Shown here piece by piece: positions 16,660 to 28,181 of a stretch of 64,000 nt of DNA. The translations under genes were made by a program, and so were the position numbers. Below the pieces are notes generated by a model, which was not told the origin of the DNA, searched no databases, and worked only from the letters and a program-made list of their open reading frames with translations. Position 1 is the stretch's first letter, and each line of letters opens with the position of its first letter. Source of the stretch: Dactylosporangium siamense (GTDB lineage Bacteria; Actinomycetota; Actinomycetes; Mycobacteriales; Micromonosporaceae); NCBI RefSeq assembly GCF_016862795.1, contig NZ_BONQ01000033.1, forward strand, positions 62,001-126,000, written 5' to 3'.

Positions 16660-17427
16660 CTATTTGCGCCGCGGCCTCGGTGACGGCTTTCGGCGCTCCG
16701 CCCCATCGGCACCGTCGGCACCGTTCGCCGCGTCCTTCAGCTGGACCTCGGAGCTGCCGTCGGCGGCGGTCGCCTCGGCGACCTCCTTCGGCAGGTGCAG
16801 CGGGAGGGGCTCGCGGACCGGCATCGCCTCGTGTCCCCGGTCGACGACCAGGTTGCGCAGGCAGGCCAGCAGGGGCGGCGCGGCGTCGGGGTCGATCGCG
16901 GCCGGCCCCTGGAAGACGGCGCGGACCAGCCAGCGCGGGCCGTCGATGCCGACGAACCGGATGTCGGTCAGGCCGTCGGGGGTGCGGACCCGGGCGCGCA
17001 GCTCGACACCCCACTCGCCCTCGGCGTCCTCGGCCGCGACGCCGTCGGTGAACAGCTGCTTGCGGATCTCGGCCCGGACCTCGTCCCAGATGCCCTCGCT
17101 GCGGGGCGCGGCGAAGACGCCGAGCTGCAGCGCGCTGTCGTTGTGGACGAGCACGATCTGCTGGATCTTGCCCTCGTTGTCGGCCTGGACGCGGACCTCC
17201 ACGTCGTCGACCGCGGGCACCTTGAGCGCACCCAGGTCGAGCTGCGGGATGCCGGCGGGCGCCTCGGTGACGTCATACGGGCCTTCGGGCCGGTCCGCCT
17301 TGGGCGGCCCGGTCTCCTCGAGCTCGTCGTCGACGAGGCCCAGCTCCTCCTCGAGCCGACGGGCGCCGCTCGCGCGGGTGTCGTCCTTCGCGTGCCGCCC
17401 GCTCCCGCTCTTGCGCGAGAAGATCAC
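16660..17427 (-). CDS. DUF3710 protein
   Basis: 255 residues starting at a GTG that overlaps the dut stop codon (GTGA), so it is translationally coupled to dut. The N-terminus is charged; the core [56 protein letters not shown] and [21 protein letters not shown] are the DUF3710 signature. The tail is Ala/Asp then Arg/Lys-rich. No membrane segment and no known function. Confidence 0.88.
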   Translation of the reverse strand: MIFSRKSGSGRHAKDDTRASGARRLEEELGLVDDELEETGPPKADRPEGPYDVTEAPAGIPQLDLGALKVPAVDDVEVRVQADNEGKIQQIVLVHNDSALQLGVFAAPRSEGIWDEVRAEIRKQLFTDGVAAEDAEGEWGVELRARVRTPDGLTDIRFVGIDGPRWLVRAVFQGPAAIDPDAAPPLLACLRNLVVDRGHEAMPVREPLPLHLPKEVAEATAADGSSEVQLKDAANGADGADGAERRKPSPRPRRK

Positions 17428-17885
17428 TGCTCTGCCTCCAGTTCAGCATGACCACCGGTGGATCCGTGACCCCCGGCTCCGCGCACAGTATCGGGAAGGT
17501 GGTCGACGCCGTGGAAGTGTGCCCGCTCCACGCGCTGGACCACAAGCTGGGCAATCCGGTCACCCCGGCTGATTTTGGCCGTGATCACCCGATCGTGATT
17601 GACCAGGTTCACCAGGATCTCCCCGCGGTACCCCGCGTCGATGGTGCCCGGCGCGTTGAGCACCGTCACACCGAGCCGGTGCGCGAGACCCGACCGCGGG
17701 TGGACCAGACCGACGTAGCCCTCCGGCAGCGCGATCGCGATCCCCGTGGGGACCAGCGCCCGCTCGCCCGGGGCGATGTCGACGTCCCGGGCCGCGACCA
17801 GGTCGGCGCCCGCGTCGCCCGGGTGCGCGTACGCCGGCAGCGGCAGCTCGGGGTCGAGCCGCCGGACGTGAACCTCCACCGTCAT
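17424..17885 (-). CDS. dut: Deoxyuridine 5'-triphosphate nucleotidohydrolase
   Basis: Hydrolyses dUTP to dUMP, keeping uracil out of DNA. 153 residues from an ATG behind GGAGG; a 17-codon upstream extension is not used. All five trimeric dUTPase motifs can be seen: [10 protein letters not shown] (I), [11 protein letters not shown] (II), [20 protein letters not shown] (III), [13 protein letters not shown] (IV) and the C-terminal [10 protein letters not shown] (V). First gene of the DUF3710/OB-fold/DUF3159 run and divergent from DUF3093. Confidence 0.96.
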   Translation of the reverse strand: MTVEVHVRRLDPELPLPAYAHPGDAGADLVAARDVDIAPGERALVPTGIAIALPEGYVGLVHPRSGLAHRLGVTVLNAPGTIDAGYRGEILVNLVNHDRVITAKISRGDRIAQLVVQRVERAHFHGVDHLPDTVRGAGGHGSTGGHAELEAEQ

Positions 17886-17936
17886 GCCTCCATCCTGCCG
17901 GGTGCCCGTAGGCGCCGGACACGTACCCTCGCACAC

Positions 17937-18386
17937 GTGGCACAGCCGACCTCGTACCGTGAGCGCCTCACCGTCGCCTGGTGGCTCTGGCTGCCCGCGG
18001 CCGCGATCGCCGGACTCCTCGCCGCCGAGGTCAGGCTCGGCGCGCCCGGCCTGGCGACCTGGATCCCCTACCTGGTGCTGCTGCCCTTGGCCACCGTCGG
18101 GCTGTGGTGGCTGGGACGCATCCGCGTCGAGGTGTCCAACGGCGAGCTACGGGTCGACGACGCGCACATCCCGCTGCGATACGTCGGTGAGGTGACGGCG
18201 CTGTCCGCCGCGGACAAGCGTGACCTGCTCGGGCCGTACGCGGATCCGGAGGCGTTCGTCATCCAGCGGCCGTGGATCGCCGGCGCGGTCCGCATCGACG
18301 TGGCCGACGACGCCGACCCCACGCCGTACTGGCTGATCAGCACCCGGCACCCGGAGCGGCTCGCGGCCGCGCTCAGCCCTCGATGA
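17937..18386 (+). CDS. DUF3093 membrane protein
   Basis: 149 residues from a GTG without a clear Shine-Dalgarno, possibly leaderless. [26 protein letters not shown] and [20 protein letters not shown] form two membrane helices; the cytoplasmic part [20 protein letters not shown] and [22 protein letters not shown] is the DUF3093 signature (PH-like strand pattern). Divergent from dut with 51 nt between; its 3' end overlaps the convergent neighbour by 14 nt. Confidence 0.87.
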   Translation: MAQPTSYRERLTVAWWLWLPAAAIAGLLAAEVRLGAPGLATWIPYLVLLPLATVGLWWLGRIRVEVSNGELRVDDAHIPLRYVGEVTALSAADKRDLLGPYADPEAFVIQRPWIAGAVRIDVADDADPTPYWLISTRHPERLAAALSPR

Positions 18387-19203
18387 TCTTCTGACCGGGC
18401 TGCAGGTCCTTGCGGATCTCGGCGCCGAGCGCCATCGTGGCCCGGCGGTTGAGGAACCCGCCGACGGCGGCACCGGTCAGCAGCGGTCCCAGGGTGCTCA
18501 GGTTGCGCCCGAACCGCTTGAGCAGCCGGTCCCGCAGCTCCTTGCGCATCGCGGTGCCCATGGCCGCCGCGACGCTGCCGCCGACCCGCAGCGGGTTGAT
18601 CCCGCGGCGCTCGGCCCACGCCTGGATCAGGGCCGCGGCGCGCTGGGCGCCGGTGCCCTCCACCGGGCGGCCGTAGACGGCATGCAACTCGCCGATCAGC
18701 TTCATCTCCACCGCGACCACGGCGACCGTCTCGGCGGCCAGCAGGACCGGGGCGGACAGCAGGCTCGGGGTCACGGCCCACTCGACGGCGGCGACACCGC
18801 CACCCGCGGCGCCGATGCCCGCGGTGACCCGGGCCGCGTTGCGGATGAGCCGCTCCGCGAGCGCGTCGCCCTCGAGGCCGCCGTGGTGCTCGATCAGCGT
18901 GTCGAGATCACGCACCGGGATGTGCGGTGCGACGCTCGTCACGGAATCGGTGATCCAGTTGAGCGCCTTCTTGGGCCGGAACAGGTCCTTGATGCCCCGC
19001 TCGCGGATCTCCAGGCGCACCAGGCGGCCGAGCAGGCGTCGGCGCTCCTTCGGCTCGACGCCCTCGTCGGTCAGCGCCGCCACCGCGGAGGACAGCTCGG
19101 CCTCGTCCACGGCATCGGCATTCCCCGCGCCGGTGCTGTCGGCACCGGCGTATGCGGCACCGGTCACGGGCTGGTTCTCGGCGAGCTCGTCGGGCTGGGC
19201 CAT
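18373..19203 (-). CDS. Conserved actinobacterial protein of unknown function
   Basis: 276 residues from an ATG behind GGAGG. An acidic N-terminal region (residues 1-45) is followed by a predicted helical body with RRRLLGRLVRLEIRERGIKDLFRPKKALNWI and a long hydrophobic stretch at about residues 120-170 (AGIGAAGGGVAAVEWAVTPSLLSAPVLLAAETVAVVAVEMKLIG), perhaps membrane-inserted. The C-terminal LLTGAAVGGFLNRRATMALGAEI looks like an EcsC-family-type glycine pattern, but I am not sure. Convergent with DUF3093. Confidence 0.7.
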   Translation of the reverse strand: MAQPDELAENQPVTGAAYAGADSTGAGNADAVDEAELSSAVAALTDEGVEPKERRRLLGRLVRLEIRERGIKDLFRPKKALNWITDSVTSVAPHIPVRDLDTLIEHHGGLEGDALAERLIRNAARVTAGIGAAGGGVAAVEWAVTPSLLSAPVLLAAETVAVVAVEMKLIGELHAVYGRPVEGTGAQRAAALIQAWAERRGINPLRVGGSVAAAMGTAMRKELRDRLLKRFGRNLSTLGPLLTGAAVGGFLNRRATMALGAEIRKDLQPGQKIIEG

Positions 19204-19276
19204 CGTCTACCTCCGAGGGTGTGAAACGGTGCCGCCTAAGACTCAAGCACGCCTGTGCCCGATCCGCGTGATCAAC

Positions 19277-19573
19277 TCACACGCACTCCCGGCAGATCAG
19301 CTCCCCGTTGCGCTCGGCGGCGAGCTGGCTGCGGTGGTGCACCAGGAAGCAGCGCGAGCAGCGGAACTCGTCGGCCTGCATCGGCAGGACCTTGACCGTC
19401 ATGTCCTCGTCGGCGAGGTCCGCGCCGGGGAGCTCGAAGGTCTCGCCCAGATCGGTCTCGTCGACGTCGACGATCGCCGACTGCGCATCGGTCCTGCGGG
19501 ACTTCAGCTCCTCGAGGCTGTCCTCCCCGAGGTCGACCTCGTCGCGACGCGGCGCGTCGTAGTCGGTGGCCAT
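19277..19573 (-). CDS. DUF4193 zinc-ribbon-like protein
   Basis: 98 residues. MATDYDAPRRD plus LEELKSRR and VDVDETDLGETFELPGADL mark DUF4193. The end carries CSRCFLVHHRSQL and ICRECV, two Cys-x2-Cys pairs likely to bind zinc. Function unknown, although this family is very widespread in actinobacteria. Confidence 0.9.
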   Translation of the reverse strand: MATDYDAPRRDEVDLGEDSLEELKSRRTDAQSAIVDVDETDLGETFELPGADLADEDMTVKVLPMQADEFRCSRCFLVHHRSQLAAERNGELICRECV

Positions 19574-19932
19574 CGGTGTTCACACTCCCAATTCATTCGC
19601 CCATAGGTGTTGCGCCCGGTGTAACGTCCAACGGGCGGCGTACCTTACCGCTCTCGTGCGTTTGTTGTACGCCCACTCGCGGAAACTTGTTCCCAATGTG
19701 ACCCAGGCGACACAACACCGTCCGAGCAATCCGGCCCGCCCGGGACGCGGCGGATGCGACCTTACCGCCACACGGCCATTTCCGTGGGGAGTCGAACCGC
19801 AACGGCGAGTAGGAACTTTGCGGTATCCCCGGTGGGGACTTCAACATGAATCCCCGACAGGCGCTAACCTTCCCCGCAGCCAGAGCGTCTATCTGGTGAC
19901 GGAGTCGCTTTGGGCCGGGGAGAACCACTGCC
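19574..19932. other. Intergenic region between DUF4193 and the LytR C-terminal-domain gene
   Basis: 359 nt that should hold two divergent promoters. It is less GC-rich than the flanking genes in places (around 19650-19710). I find no hairpin with a T-run and no clear paired -35/-10; several frames here are short and have no family similarity. Confidence 0.4.
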
Positions 19933-20469
19933 ATGAGTTTTGCGCGGGTGAGGGCGCTGGCCCTGGTTGGGCTGCTTGTCGCCACCGCGGCGGTGTTCGT
20001 GACCATCGCCTTGATCAAGGACCGCCAGACCGGTCCCGTGAAGGCCAATGAGTGCGCTCAGGACGCCGTGATCGTCAACGACACGTTGCCTGAGGAGAAG
20101 CAGGTCAATCTCAACGTGTTCAACGCGACCAGCACCCCCGGTCTGGCCGGCGAGATCACCAACGACTTCGCCAGCCGCGGGTTCAAGGCCACGGTGCAGA
20201 ACGCCGCACCCAACCCGCCGGTGAAGAAGCCCGAGACGAAGGTCGCGGTCATCCGGTTCGGGCCGAAGGCCGTCGGTGCCGCGTGGCTGGTGCGGGCGTA
20301 CTTCCTGAACAAGTCCGAGGACGAGTTCGACAAGAACCGGCAGGACGACAAGGTCGACGTCATCCTGGGCGCGAAGTTCCAGCAGCTGCCGACGGTGACC
20401 GAGGTCAAGCAGTCGATCGGCGCCCTGGGCAACCCCGAGCTGCCCGAGGGCACCTGCGCCGCGGCCTAG
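19933..20469 (+). CDS. Membrane-anchored LytR C-terminal-domain protein
   Basis: 178 residues from an ATG. A single N-terminal signal-anchor (ALALVGLLVATAAVFVTIALI) puts the rest outside the cell. QVNLNVFNATSTPGLAGEITNDFASRGFKAT and VAVIRFGPKAVGAAWLVRAYF fit the LytR_C (LytR/cell-wall-associated) domain, which accompanies wall-polymer ligases but also stands alone as here. No catalytic LCP domain is present. Confidence 0.82.
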   Translation: MSFARVRALALVGLLVATAAVFVTIALIKDRQTGPVKANECAQDAVIVNDTLPEEKQVNLNVFNATSTPGLAGEITNDFASRGFKATVQNAAPNPPVKKPETKVAVIRFGPKAVGAAWLVRAYFLNKSEDEFDKNRQDDKVDVILGAKFQQLPTVTEVKQSIGALGNPELPEGTCAAA

Positions 20470-20526
20470 GTCGCCGTCGGAAGCCTCGGTCCCCGTCAGG
20501 GGCCCTGGGCGGCGGCATCGCGCCCG

Positions 20527-21327
20527 TCAGGGGCCCTTGTCGGCGTCGAGCTCGACCAGGCGGTCGTGCAGGCCCTTGTGCAGGGCCGGCGGGGCCGCCA
20601 CCACCATGTCCTGGCCCGGCGCGGCACCGGACAGGCCGGTCACCAGCAGGCCCGCCTCCACCGCGACCAGGCCACCTGCGGCATGGTCCCAGGCGTTGAG
20701 GCCCTTCTCGTAGTACGCGTCCAGGCTGCCCTCGGCGGCCAGGCACAGGTCGATCGCCGCGGCGCCGAGGCGACGCACGTCGCGGATCTCGCCGATCAGA
20801 CCCGCCAGCACGGTGGCCTGGTGCAGGCGGCGGTCGGCGGCGTACCCGAAGCCGGTGCCGACCAGCGCCTGACGCAGGTCGGTCTGACCGGAGCCCGACA
20901 GCCGCCGCCCGTCGGCGAACGCCCCGCCACCGCGCACCGCCGTCCACTCCTTGCCGGTCGCGGCGTTGATGACCACTCCGGCGACCACCGCGCCGTCGAC
21001 CTCGGCGGCCAGGGACACGGCGTACTGCGGCAGGTCGTACAGGTAGTTCACGGTGCCGTCGATCGGGTCGAGGATCCAGCGGACCTCGTGCCCCCCGCCC
21101 GCTTCGGTGCCGAACTCCTCCCCCAGCACCGCGTCACCGGGCCGCGCGGCGCGGATCGCCTCCCGGACCTGCCGCTCGACCGCCCGGTCCGCGGCCGTGA
21201 CCACGTCGGTGAGCGTCGACTTCGTCGCCACGGGGTCGACGCCGGCGGCCCGCATGGCCCGCGCGAGCGCCGCCGCCTCCCGGGCGATGGACACCGCGAG
21301 GCCCAGCAATTCGTGTTCCCGATCCAT
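20527..21327 (-). CDS. suhB: Inositol monophosphatase family protein
   Basis: 266 residues. The Mg2+-dependent phosphatase motifs are complete: GEE at about 70, [24 protein letters not shown] and [16 protein letters not shown]. The reaction is likely hydrolysis of inositol or a related sugar phosphate, needed in actinobacteria for phosphatidylinositol and mycothiol precursors; substrate choice among family members cannot be read from sequence. The short 3' gap (20470-20526) repeats the sequence ccgtcaggggccct that covers its stop codon. Confidence 0.88.
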   Translation of the reverse strand: MDREHELLGLAVSIAREAAALARAMRAAGVDPVATKSTLTDVVTAADRAVERQVREAIRAARPGDAVLGEEFGTEAGGGHEVRWILDPIDGTVNYLYDLPQYAVSLAAEVDGAVVAGVVINAATGKEWTAVRGGGAFADGRRLSGSGQTDLRQALVGTGFGYAADRRLHQATVLAGLIGEIRDVRRLGAAAIDLCLAAEGSLDAYYEKGLNAWDHAAGGLVAVEAGLLVTGLSGAAPGQDMVVAAPPALHKGLHDRLVELDADKGP

Positions 21328-21432
21328 GCAACCATCCTGTCAGGACCGGGTTTTGCCCATCCGTTCGGTCACAACGTGGGGTCTGGAGCGCGGGTCGGGC
21401 CTACAAGGCGGGATGTTGGGGCGAGAGAGCGT

Positions 21433-21438
21433 TACAAT
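21433..21438 (+). promoter_or_regulatory. Possible -10 element for the principal sigma gene
   Basis: TACAAT, about 150 nt upstream of the sigma start codon in a 262-nt non-coding region. No matching -35 at 17 nt; weak evidence. Confidence 0.3.
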
Positions 21439-21589
21439 TCACGCGCTGCCCGCTGTCGCTCGTGAATCCGCCCCGGACGCACGGCACACGGGCGCCACCA
21501 AAAGCACCCAGGCCCACTCAGCACGGCCGCGCCGTGCGCGACTTCGGCCGCACCGGCCGTCGCTCGCTCATCGCACCGGAAGGTCGTTC

Positions 21590-23233
<1,644 letters not shown>

Positions 23234-23268
23234 GCCACTGACTGATCCTCGCATTCCGCTCTGCGCGA

Positions 23269-23300
23269 ACCCGGGCTGTCCCTTTTGGGCCGGCCCGGGT
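23269..23300 (+). terminator. Terminator after the principal sigma gene
   Basis: 8-bp perfect stem (acccgggc / gcccgggt) with a 16-nt loop, followed by a T-rich tract (gtgttt), 35 nt after the stop codon. Confidence 0.65.
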
Positions 23301-23430
23301 GTGTTTCCGGTCACCGAGGGCATGAGGGAGGGGTGCCGCCGCCCCAACCCACTTGTGATCGCCGCCGAGGCGCGATAGGAAGCACGTAGCGGGTGTTGCG
23401 ATTCGGCTCCCGCAGCGCACGACGGAAATG

Positions 23431-23467
23431 TGACATCGGTCCCCCCCACCAGGCGGGAACGATGTCA
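23431..23467 (+). repeat. Inverted repeat upstream of the DUF7455 gene
   Basis: Perfect 8-bp arms tgacatcg / cgatgtca surround a second short pairing (tccc / ggga). It lies about 75 nt before the start codon and may be a regulator site or leader hairpin. Confidence 0.5.
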
Positions 23468-23540
23468 GGCAAGTCGGTGTTGAACCATCTGTGAACGACG
23501 CAAGGAAGCGTTCGTCGGTGACGATCAGAGGAGGAAGGCG

Positions 23541-23774
23541 ATGACCCCGACCCTCACGCCGCCGCCGGAGACGGCAGCGCCCCCAGCCGCCGAGGAACGG
23601 TGCGACCGCTGCAGCGCGGCAGGCAAACTACGAGTTCGGCTCGCCGAAGGTGGCGATCTGATCTTCTGTGGACATCACGCAAACAAGTACGCCGACCACC
23701 TGGTCAAGATCGCGGTGGAGGTGGCAGTCGCCCCGGACTTCACGTGGCGAGGCACCGAGATCACGACCAGCTGA
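23541..23774 (+). CDS. DUF7455 family small zinc-finger-like protein
   Basis: 77 residues from an ATG behind GAGGAGGAA. Core RCDRCSAAGKLRVRLAEGGDLIFCGHHANKYADHL has a Cys-x2-Cys and a Cys-x-His-His group that could bind a metal. The family is common in actinobacteria, usually just after the principal sigma gene as here. Function unknown. A strong terminator follows. Confidence 0.88.
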   Translation: MTPTLTPPPETAAPPAAEERCDRCSAAGKLRVRLAEGGDLIFCGHHANKYADHLVKIAVEVAVAPDFTWRGTEITTS

Positions 23775-23787
23775 CCAATACCCGTGC

Positions 23788-23826
23788 CCGTAGGGCGTCC
23801 CGGCTTCCGGGGCGCCCTACGGCCGT
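23788..23826 (+). terminator. Terminator after the DUF7455 gene
   Basis: A 10-bp perfect stem (ccgtagggcg / cgccctacgg) continues with a short inner stem around ctt, and is followed by TTT. Confidence 0.75.
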
Positions 23827-24182
23827 TTCCGACCCCTGAGCCCCGGCCCACGCCGCACCGTGCCCCATCCCGGCACCCCACGCCACCCCGGCACCCCCAC
23901 GCCGCCGTCCGGGCCACCGCGCCTCACGCCCCATGCCGGCCAGGCCACCGCACCCCACGCCATGCCGGCCAGGCCACCGCATCCTCGCCCCAAATGCCCG
24001 CTTCGCACTGCATTTGCAGTCGCCATTTGCAGTCGCCGGCGCCAGACCGTGCGGCGCCCGCGTCGCCAATGGGGACCTCGCCCGCCATGCCGCTGTGATC
24101 GAAGTCGCTGGCGGGCCACCCAAGCAGCTCTTCGATCACGGGAAACCGGGGCAAATGGTCGAGAAGGCGAAGGGCGGGACCG
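23827..24182. repeat. Cytosine-rich intergenic segment with direct repeats
   Basis: About 350 nt with no credible gene. The plus strand is strongly C-rich over 23827-23990. Two direct copies of atgccggccaggccaccgca occur (about 23932 and 23961) and two adjacent copies of atttgcagtcgcc near 24012-24037. It lies beyond a terminator and downstream of the helicase gene on the other strand. Confidence 0.6.
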
Positions 24183-25895
24183 TCACATCGTCTGGATGGT
24201 GGCGATCCGCTCCTCGAGCTGCTCGATCGTCGCCTGCGCGCTCGGTGGGCCGCCGCACAGCCGCCGCAGCTCGGCGTGGATCTTGCCGTGGGGCAGGTTC
24301 GTCCGGTGGTGGTGTGCCGCTACCAGGGTGTTCAGCTGGCGTCGCAGGACGATGCGGCGCTCCCCCGCCGTCTTGGGCTGCTCCGGGGCGAGGGTCACGG
24401 CGGCGGCCGGTGCCCGGCGCTTCTCGGCCGCGACCTGCTCCGCCTGGCGCTTGGAGAGCAGCGCGGAGACCTGGTCGGCGGTGAGGAGGCCGGGCAGGCC
24501 CAGGTACTCCTCCTCCTCGGGCGTGCCCGTCTGCGCCGGCAGGCCGAACGTCGCGCCGTCGAAGATGACCTGGTCCAGCTCGGCGGTCGCGGAGAGCGCC
24601 TCGAAGCCCTTGAGCAGCTCGTCGCCGGCCTTCTCCTCGCGCTGCGCCCGCTCCAGGAGGTCGTCCTCGAAGCCCTCCTTCGTCTTCGGCGCGCCGAGGA
24701 CGTGGTTGCGCTGGGCCTCCAGCTCGGCGGCGAGCTCCAGCAGGTGCGGCACGCTCGGCACGAAAACGGTGGCGGTCTCGTTGGTGCCGCGGGCCCGCAC
24801 GAACCGGCCGATCGCCTGGGCGAAGAAGAGGGGGGTGGAGGCGCTGGTGGCATAGACGCCGACGGCCAGGCGCGGGATGTCGACGCCCTCGGACACCATG
24901 CGGACGGCGACCATCCAGCGCTCGTTGGACGCCGCGAAGGTGGCGATGCGGCCCGAGGAGCCCTGGTCGTCCGACAGGACGACGACGGCCTTCTCGCCGG
25001 TGATCTCGCCGAGGACCTTCGCGTAGGCCCGGGCGGCGGTCTGGTCGCTGGCGATGACGAGACCGCCGGCGTCGGGCATGCCGCCGCTGCGCAGGACCTG
25101 CAGGCGGGCGTCGGCGGCGCGCAGGACCTGCTGCATCCAGTCGCCGGTCGGGTCCAGCGCGGTGCGCCAGGCCTGCGAGATGAGGTCCTGGGTCATCGGC
25201 TCACCCAGGCGGGCGGCCAGTTCGTCACCGGCGGAGGTGCGCCAACGGGTCTCGCCGGAGTACGCGAGGAAGATCACGGGTCGCACGACGCCGTCGGCGA
25301 GGGCTTCGGCGTAGCCGTACGTGGTGTCGGAGCGGGACCGGGCCATGCCGTCGGCGCCGCGCTCGTACTGGACGAACGGGATGGGATTGTCGTCGGACCG
25401 GAACGGGGTGCCGGTCAGCATCAGGCGCCGCACGGCGGGTTCGAACGCGGCCTTGACGCCGTCGCCCCAGGACTTCGAGTCGCCGGCGTGGTGGATCTCG
25501 TCCAGGACGACCAGGGTCTTTCTGGTGATCGTTCGCCGCTTGTGTACGGCGGGAGCCACGCCGACCTGCGCATACGTCACTACCGTGCCGTGGAAGTCGG
25601 AGGCCGCGTGCAGGTCGGCGTTGCGGAATCCGGGGTCGAGATCGATCCCGACCCGGGCCGCGGCGTCGGCCCACTGCTTCTTCAGGTGTTCGGTCGGCGT
25701 GACGACGGTGAGGTTGTCGATCGTGCCGTCGCTGAACAGCTCGAGGGCGATCCGCAGCGCGAACGTCGTCTTGCCGGCGCCGGGCGTGGCGACGGTGAGG
25801 AAATCCTCCCGTTTGCCGCGCAGATACTCCATCAGTGCCTTGCGCTGCCACACCCGGAGTGTCTGTCCTGACTGCACCACCGGACGCGGCGGCAT
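24183..25895 (-). CDS. DEAD/DEAH-box superfamily 2 helicase
   Basis: 570 residues from the ATG at 25895 behind a GGGGGG-type site. LRVWQRKALMEYL is the Q-type motif, TVATPGAGKTTFALRIA Walker A, VLDEIHHAGD the DEAD/H box (DEIH), LMLTGTPFRSD motif III, SEGVDIPRLAVGVYAT motif V and QAIGRFVRAR motif VI. The C-terminal 190 residues are charged and helical with no recognised domain. It is probably a nucleic-acid translocase in repair or RNA metabolism; it usually lies beside the DUF3039 gene in actinobacteria, as it does here. Confidence 0.9.
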   Translation of the reverse strand: MPPRPVVQSGQTLRVWQRKALMEYLRGKREDFLTVATPGAGKTTFALRIALELFSDGTIDNLTVVTPTEHLKKQWADAAARVGIDLDPGFRNADLHAASDFHGTVVTYAQVGVAPAVHKRRTITRKTLVVLDEIHHAGDSKSWGDGVKAAFEPAVRRLMLTGTPFRSDDNPIPFVQYERGADGMARSRSDTTYGYAEALADGVVRPVIFLAYSGETRWRTSAGDELAARLGEPMTQDLISQAWRTALDPTGDWMQQVLRAADARLQVLRSGGMPDAGGLVIASDQTAARAYAKVLGEITGEKAVVVLSDDQGSSGRIATFAASNERWMVAVRMVSEGVDIPRLAVGVYATSASTPLFFAQAIGRFVRARGTNETATVFVPSVPHLLELAAELEAQRNHVLGAPKTKEGFEDDLLERAQREEKAGDELLKGFEALSATAELDQVIFDGATFGLPAQTGTPEEEEYLGLPGLLTADQVSALLSKRQAEQVAAEKRRAPAAAVTLAPEQPKTAGERRIVLRRQLNTLVAAHHHRTNLPHGKIHAELRRLCGGPPSAQATIEQLEERIATIQTM

Positions 25896-26032
25896 GCGGC
25901 ACCCCCCTGAGAAACCCACACGGAAACGCCTCCGGGTCGGTGGACCGCGAAGGCGTTGCTCAGCCTAGCGGGCGCGGGGCGGCTGAGCGCCGATCCGCGC
26001 CGAACGTCACTATGACAGCGGGACGGCAGCCG

Positions 26033-26314
26033 TCAGGAAGGGTCGTCGTTCTGCACGACGTTCTCGTAGATGTCCTTGCAGACCGGACATACCGGGAACC
26101 GCTTCGGGTCGCGCGACGGGACCCACAGCTTGCCGCAGAGTGCCTGCACCGGCGTGCCCTCGATCATGGCCTGCATGATCTTGTCTTTCGGGGCGTAGTG
26201 CGAGAACTTCTCGTGGTCGCCGGCGTCATACCGGTAGTCGGTCTGCTCTTCCGTGCGCTGGTCGGTGAGCGTCGAGCCGAAGCCGCTGCCGGGAGTCTCG
26301 GGAGTGGTTGTCAC
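26033..26314 (-). CDS. DUF3039 protein
   Basis: 93 residues from a [34 protein letters not shown] and [12 protein letters not shown] are the DUF3039 signature; the three cysteines (one in ALCGK, two in CPVC) suggest metal binding. Function unknown. Divergent from psuG. Confidence 0.92.
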   Translation of the reverse strand: MTTTPETPGSGFGSTLTDQRTEEQTDYRYDAGDHEKFSHYAPKDKIMQAMIEGTPVQALCGKLWVPSRDPKRFPVCPVCKDIYENVVQNDDPS

Positions 26315-26376
26315 GGTCCCAGTCTGCCAGGCCGACGGCCGGGATGCCGCACGGCGGCCGGGGTTATCGTTGCCAG

Positions 26377-27285
26377 GTGATCAACCATGCCATCCGCTTC
26401 GGTGCCGAGTTCACGGCCGCTCTGGCGTCCGGCGCGCCGGTCGTCGCGCTGGAGAGCACCATCATCTCGCACGGGCTGCCCAGGCCGTCGAACCTGACCG
26501 TCGCGAAGGAGATCGAGGCGACGGTCCGCGCCGCGGGCGCGGTCCCGGCGACGATCGGCATGATCGGCGGCGAGATCGTGGTGGGCCTGTCCGACGAGGA
26601 GATCCACCACCTGGCCGGCAGCGACGACGTGGTGAAGCTCTCCGTGCGCGACCTGGCCCCGGCCGCCGCGGCCGGCGCCGACGGCGCGACCACCGTGGCG
26701 GCGACCTCGGCGATCGCGGTCGCGGCCGGCATCGCCGTCTTCGCCACCGGCGGGCTCGGCGGGGTGCACCGCGGCGCCGGCACCACGTTCGACGAGTCGG
26801 CGGACCTCACGGCCCTGTCGCGGCTGCCGATCACCGTCGTGTGCGCCGGCGTGAAGTCGATCCTCGACGTCGGGGCCACCCTGGAGCGGCTGGAGACCCT
26901 GGGCGTCAGCGTGGTCGGCTACGGCACCCGCCGCTTCCCCGGGTTCTACCTCTCCGACGCGGGGTTCGACCTCGACTGGTCCGTCGACGACCCGGCCGCC
27001 GCCGCGGCGGTGGTGCGTGCGTCGCGGGCTCAGGGCGTACACGACGGCGCGCTGATCGTGGCGAACCCGCTGCCGGTGGACGAGCAGCTCGATCCGGCCC
27101 TGCACGACCGGGTCCTCGGCGAGGGGCTGGCCGGGCTGGAGCGGGACAACGTGTCCGGCAAGGACGTCACCCCCTACCTGCTGTCGCACTTCCACGCCGC
27201 GACCGAAGGCCGCAGCCTGGACGTCAACGTGCGGATCATCCTGCGCAACGCCGACCTGGCGGCGCGCATCGCCGCCGCACTGTGA
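26377..27285 (+). CDS. psuG: Pseudouridine-5'-phosphate glycosidase
   Basis: Splits the C-C bond of pseudouridine 5'-phosphate to uracil and ribose 5-phosphate. 302 residues from a GTG; a TTATCG hexamer just upstream suggests a leaderless message. Family blocks are complete: [38 protein letters not shown] (catalytic Lys region), [34 protein letters not shown] and [14 protein letters not shown]. The kinase that would supply its substrate overlaps its stop by 4 nt. RNA turnover or pseudouridine salvage is the expected role. Confidence 0.95.
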   Translation: MINHAIRFGAEFTAALASGAPVVALESTIISHGLPRPSNLTVAKEIEATVRAAGAVPATIGMIGGEIVVGLSDEEIHHLAGSDDVVKLSVRDLAPAAAAGADGATTVAATSAIAVAAGIAVFATGGLGGVHRGAGTTFDESADLTALSRLPITVVCAGVKSILDVGATLERLETLGVSVVGYGTRRFPGFYLSDAGFDLDWSVDDPAAAAAVVRASRAQGVHDGALIVANPLPVDEQLDPALHDRVLGEGLAGLERDNVSGKDVTPYLLSHFHAATEGRSLDVNVRIILRNADLAARIAAAL

Positions 27286-28181
27286 CGGTGATCGTCGTCG
27301 GTGACGTGGTCACCGACATCGTGACGGTCCACGAGGGGCCGCTGGCGATCGGCTCCGACACCCTCGCCTCGGTCCGCGCCGGTGGCGGCGGATCGGCGGC
27401 GAACACCGCCGCGTGGCTCGGCTCGGTCGGCCATCCGGTGACATTCGCCGGGGTCGCGGGCGACGACGAGCCCGGCACGGCCCGCCTCGCCGAGCTGGTC
27501 GCGGCCGGTGTCACGACGACGGTCCGGCGGGTGCCGGGCGTGGCGACCGGCACGGTGGTGGTGCTCGCCTCCGACGCGGAGCGGACCATGTTCACCGACC
27601 GCGGCGCCAACCGGCTGCTCTCCCCCGCCGACGTCGACCGCGCCCTCGACGCGACCCCGGACGGGCGGCACCTGCACCTGTCCGCGTATGTCCTCTTCGA
27701 CCCGGACTGCGCGCCCGCCGGCCGGCACGCCCTGCTCGCCGCGCGCGAGCGGGGCCTCACGACCAGCCTGGACGCGGCGTCGGCGGCTCCGCTGGAGCGG
27801 CTCGGGCCGGCGTTCTGGTCATCGGTGCCCGAGGTGGATCTGCTGTTCGCGAATCTTGACGAGGCGAGGGTGCTGGCCGGCCCGTCCGGCACCGCGGCGG
27901 ACCTGGCGGCGGCGCTGCTGGACCGGGCCGGCGCGGTCATTGTCAAGTCCGGTGCCGGCGGAGCGACCTGGGCCGGCCCGGCCGCGCCGCCGGTGCACGC
28001 GCCCGCGGTGCCGGTCGCGCGGGTGATCGACCCGACGGGCGCGGGTGACGCGTTCGCCGCGGGGTTCCTGGCGGCCTGGCTGTCCGGCGCCTCCCCGGCG
28101 GACGCGCTGTCGACCGGCGCCCGCCTCGGCGCCCTGGCGGTGGCGCAGGTCGGCGGCCGCCCGTCGGCTACAGGTCGATGA
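27282..28181 (+). CDS. PfkB-family carbohydrate kinase, probable pseudouridine kinase
   Basis: 299 residues; the GTG start overlaps the psuG stop (GTGA). [29 protein letters not shown] is the first PfkB signature and [23 protein letters not shown] the second, with the catalytic Asp in GAGD. Since the partner psuG needs pseudouridine 5'-phosphate, a pseudouridine kinase (PsuK) role is the best inference. Its last residues lie within a tandem duplication (28125-28255). Confidence 0.87.
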   Translation: MTVIVVGDVVTDIVTVHEGPLAIGSDTLASVRAGGGGSAANTAAWLGSVGHPVTFAGVAGDDEPGTARLAELVAAGVTTTVRRVPGVATGTVVVLASDAERTMFTDRGANRLLSPADVDRALDATPDGRHLHLSAYVLFDPDCAPAGRHALLAARERGLTTSLDAASAAPLERLGPAFWSSVPEVDLLFANLDEARVLAGPSGTAADLAAALLDRAGAVIVKSGAGGATWAGPAAPPVHAPAVPVARVIDPTGAGDAFAAGFLAAWLSGASPADALSTGARLGALAVAQVGGRPSATGR

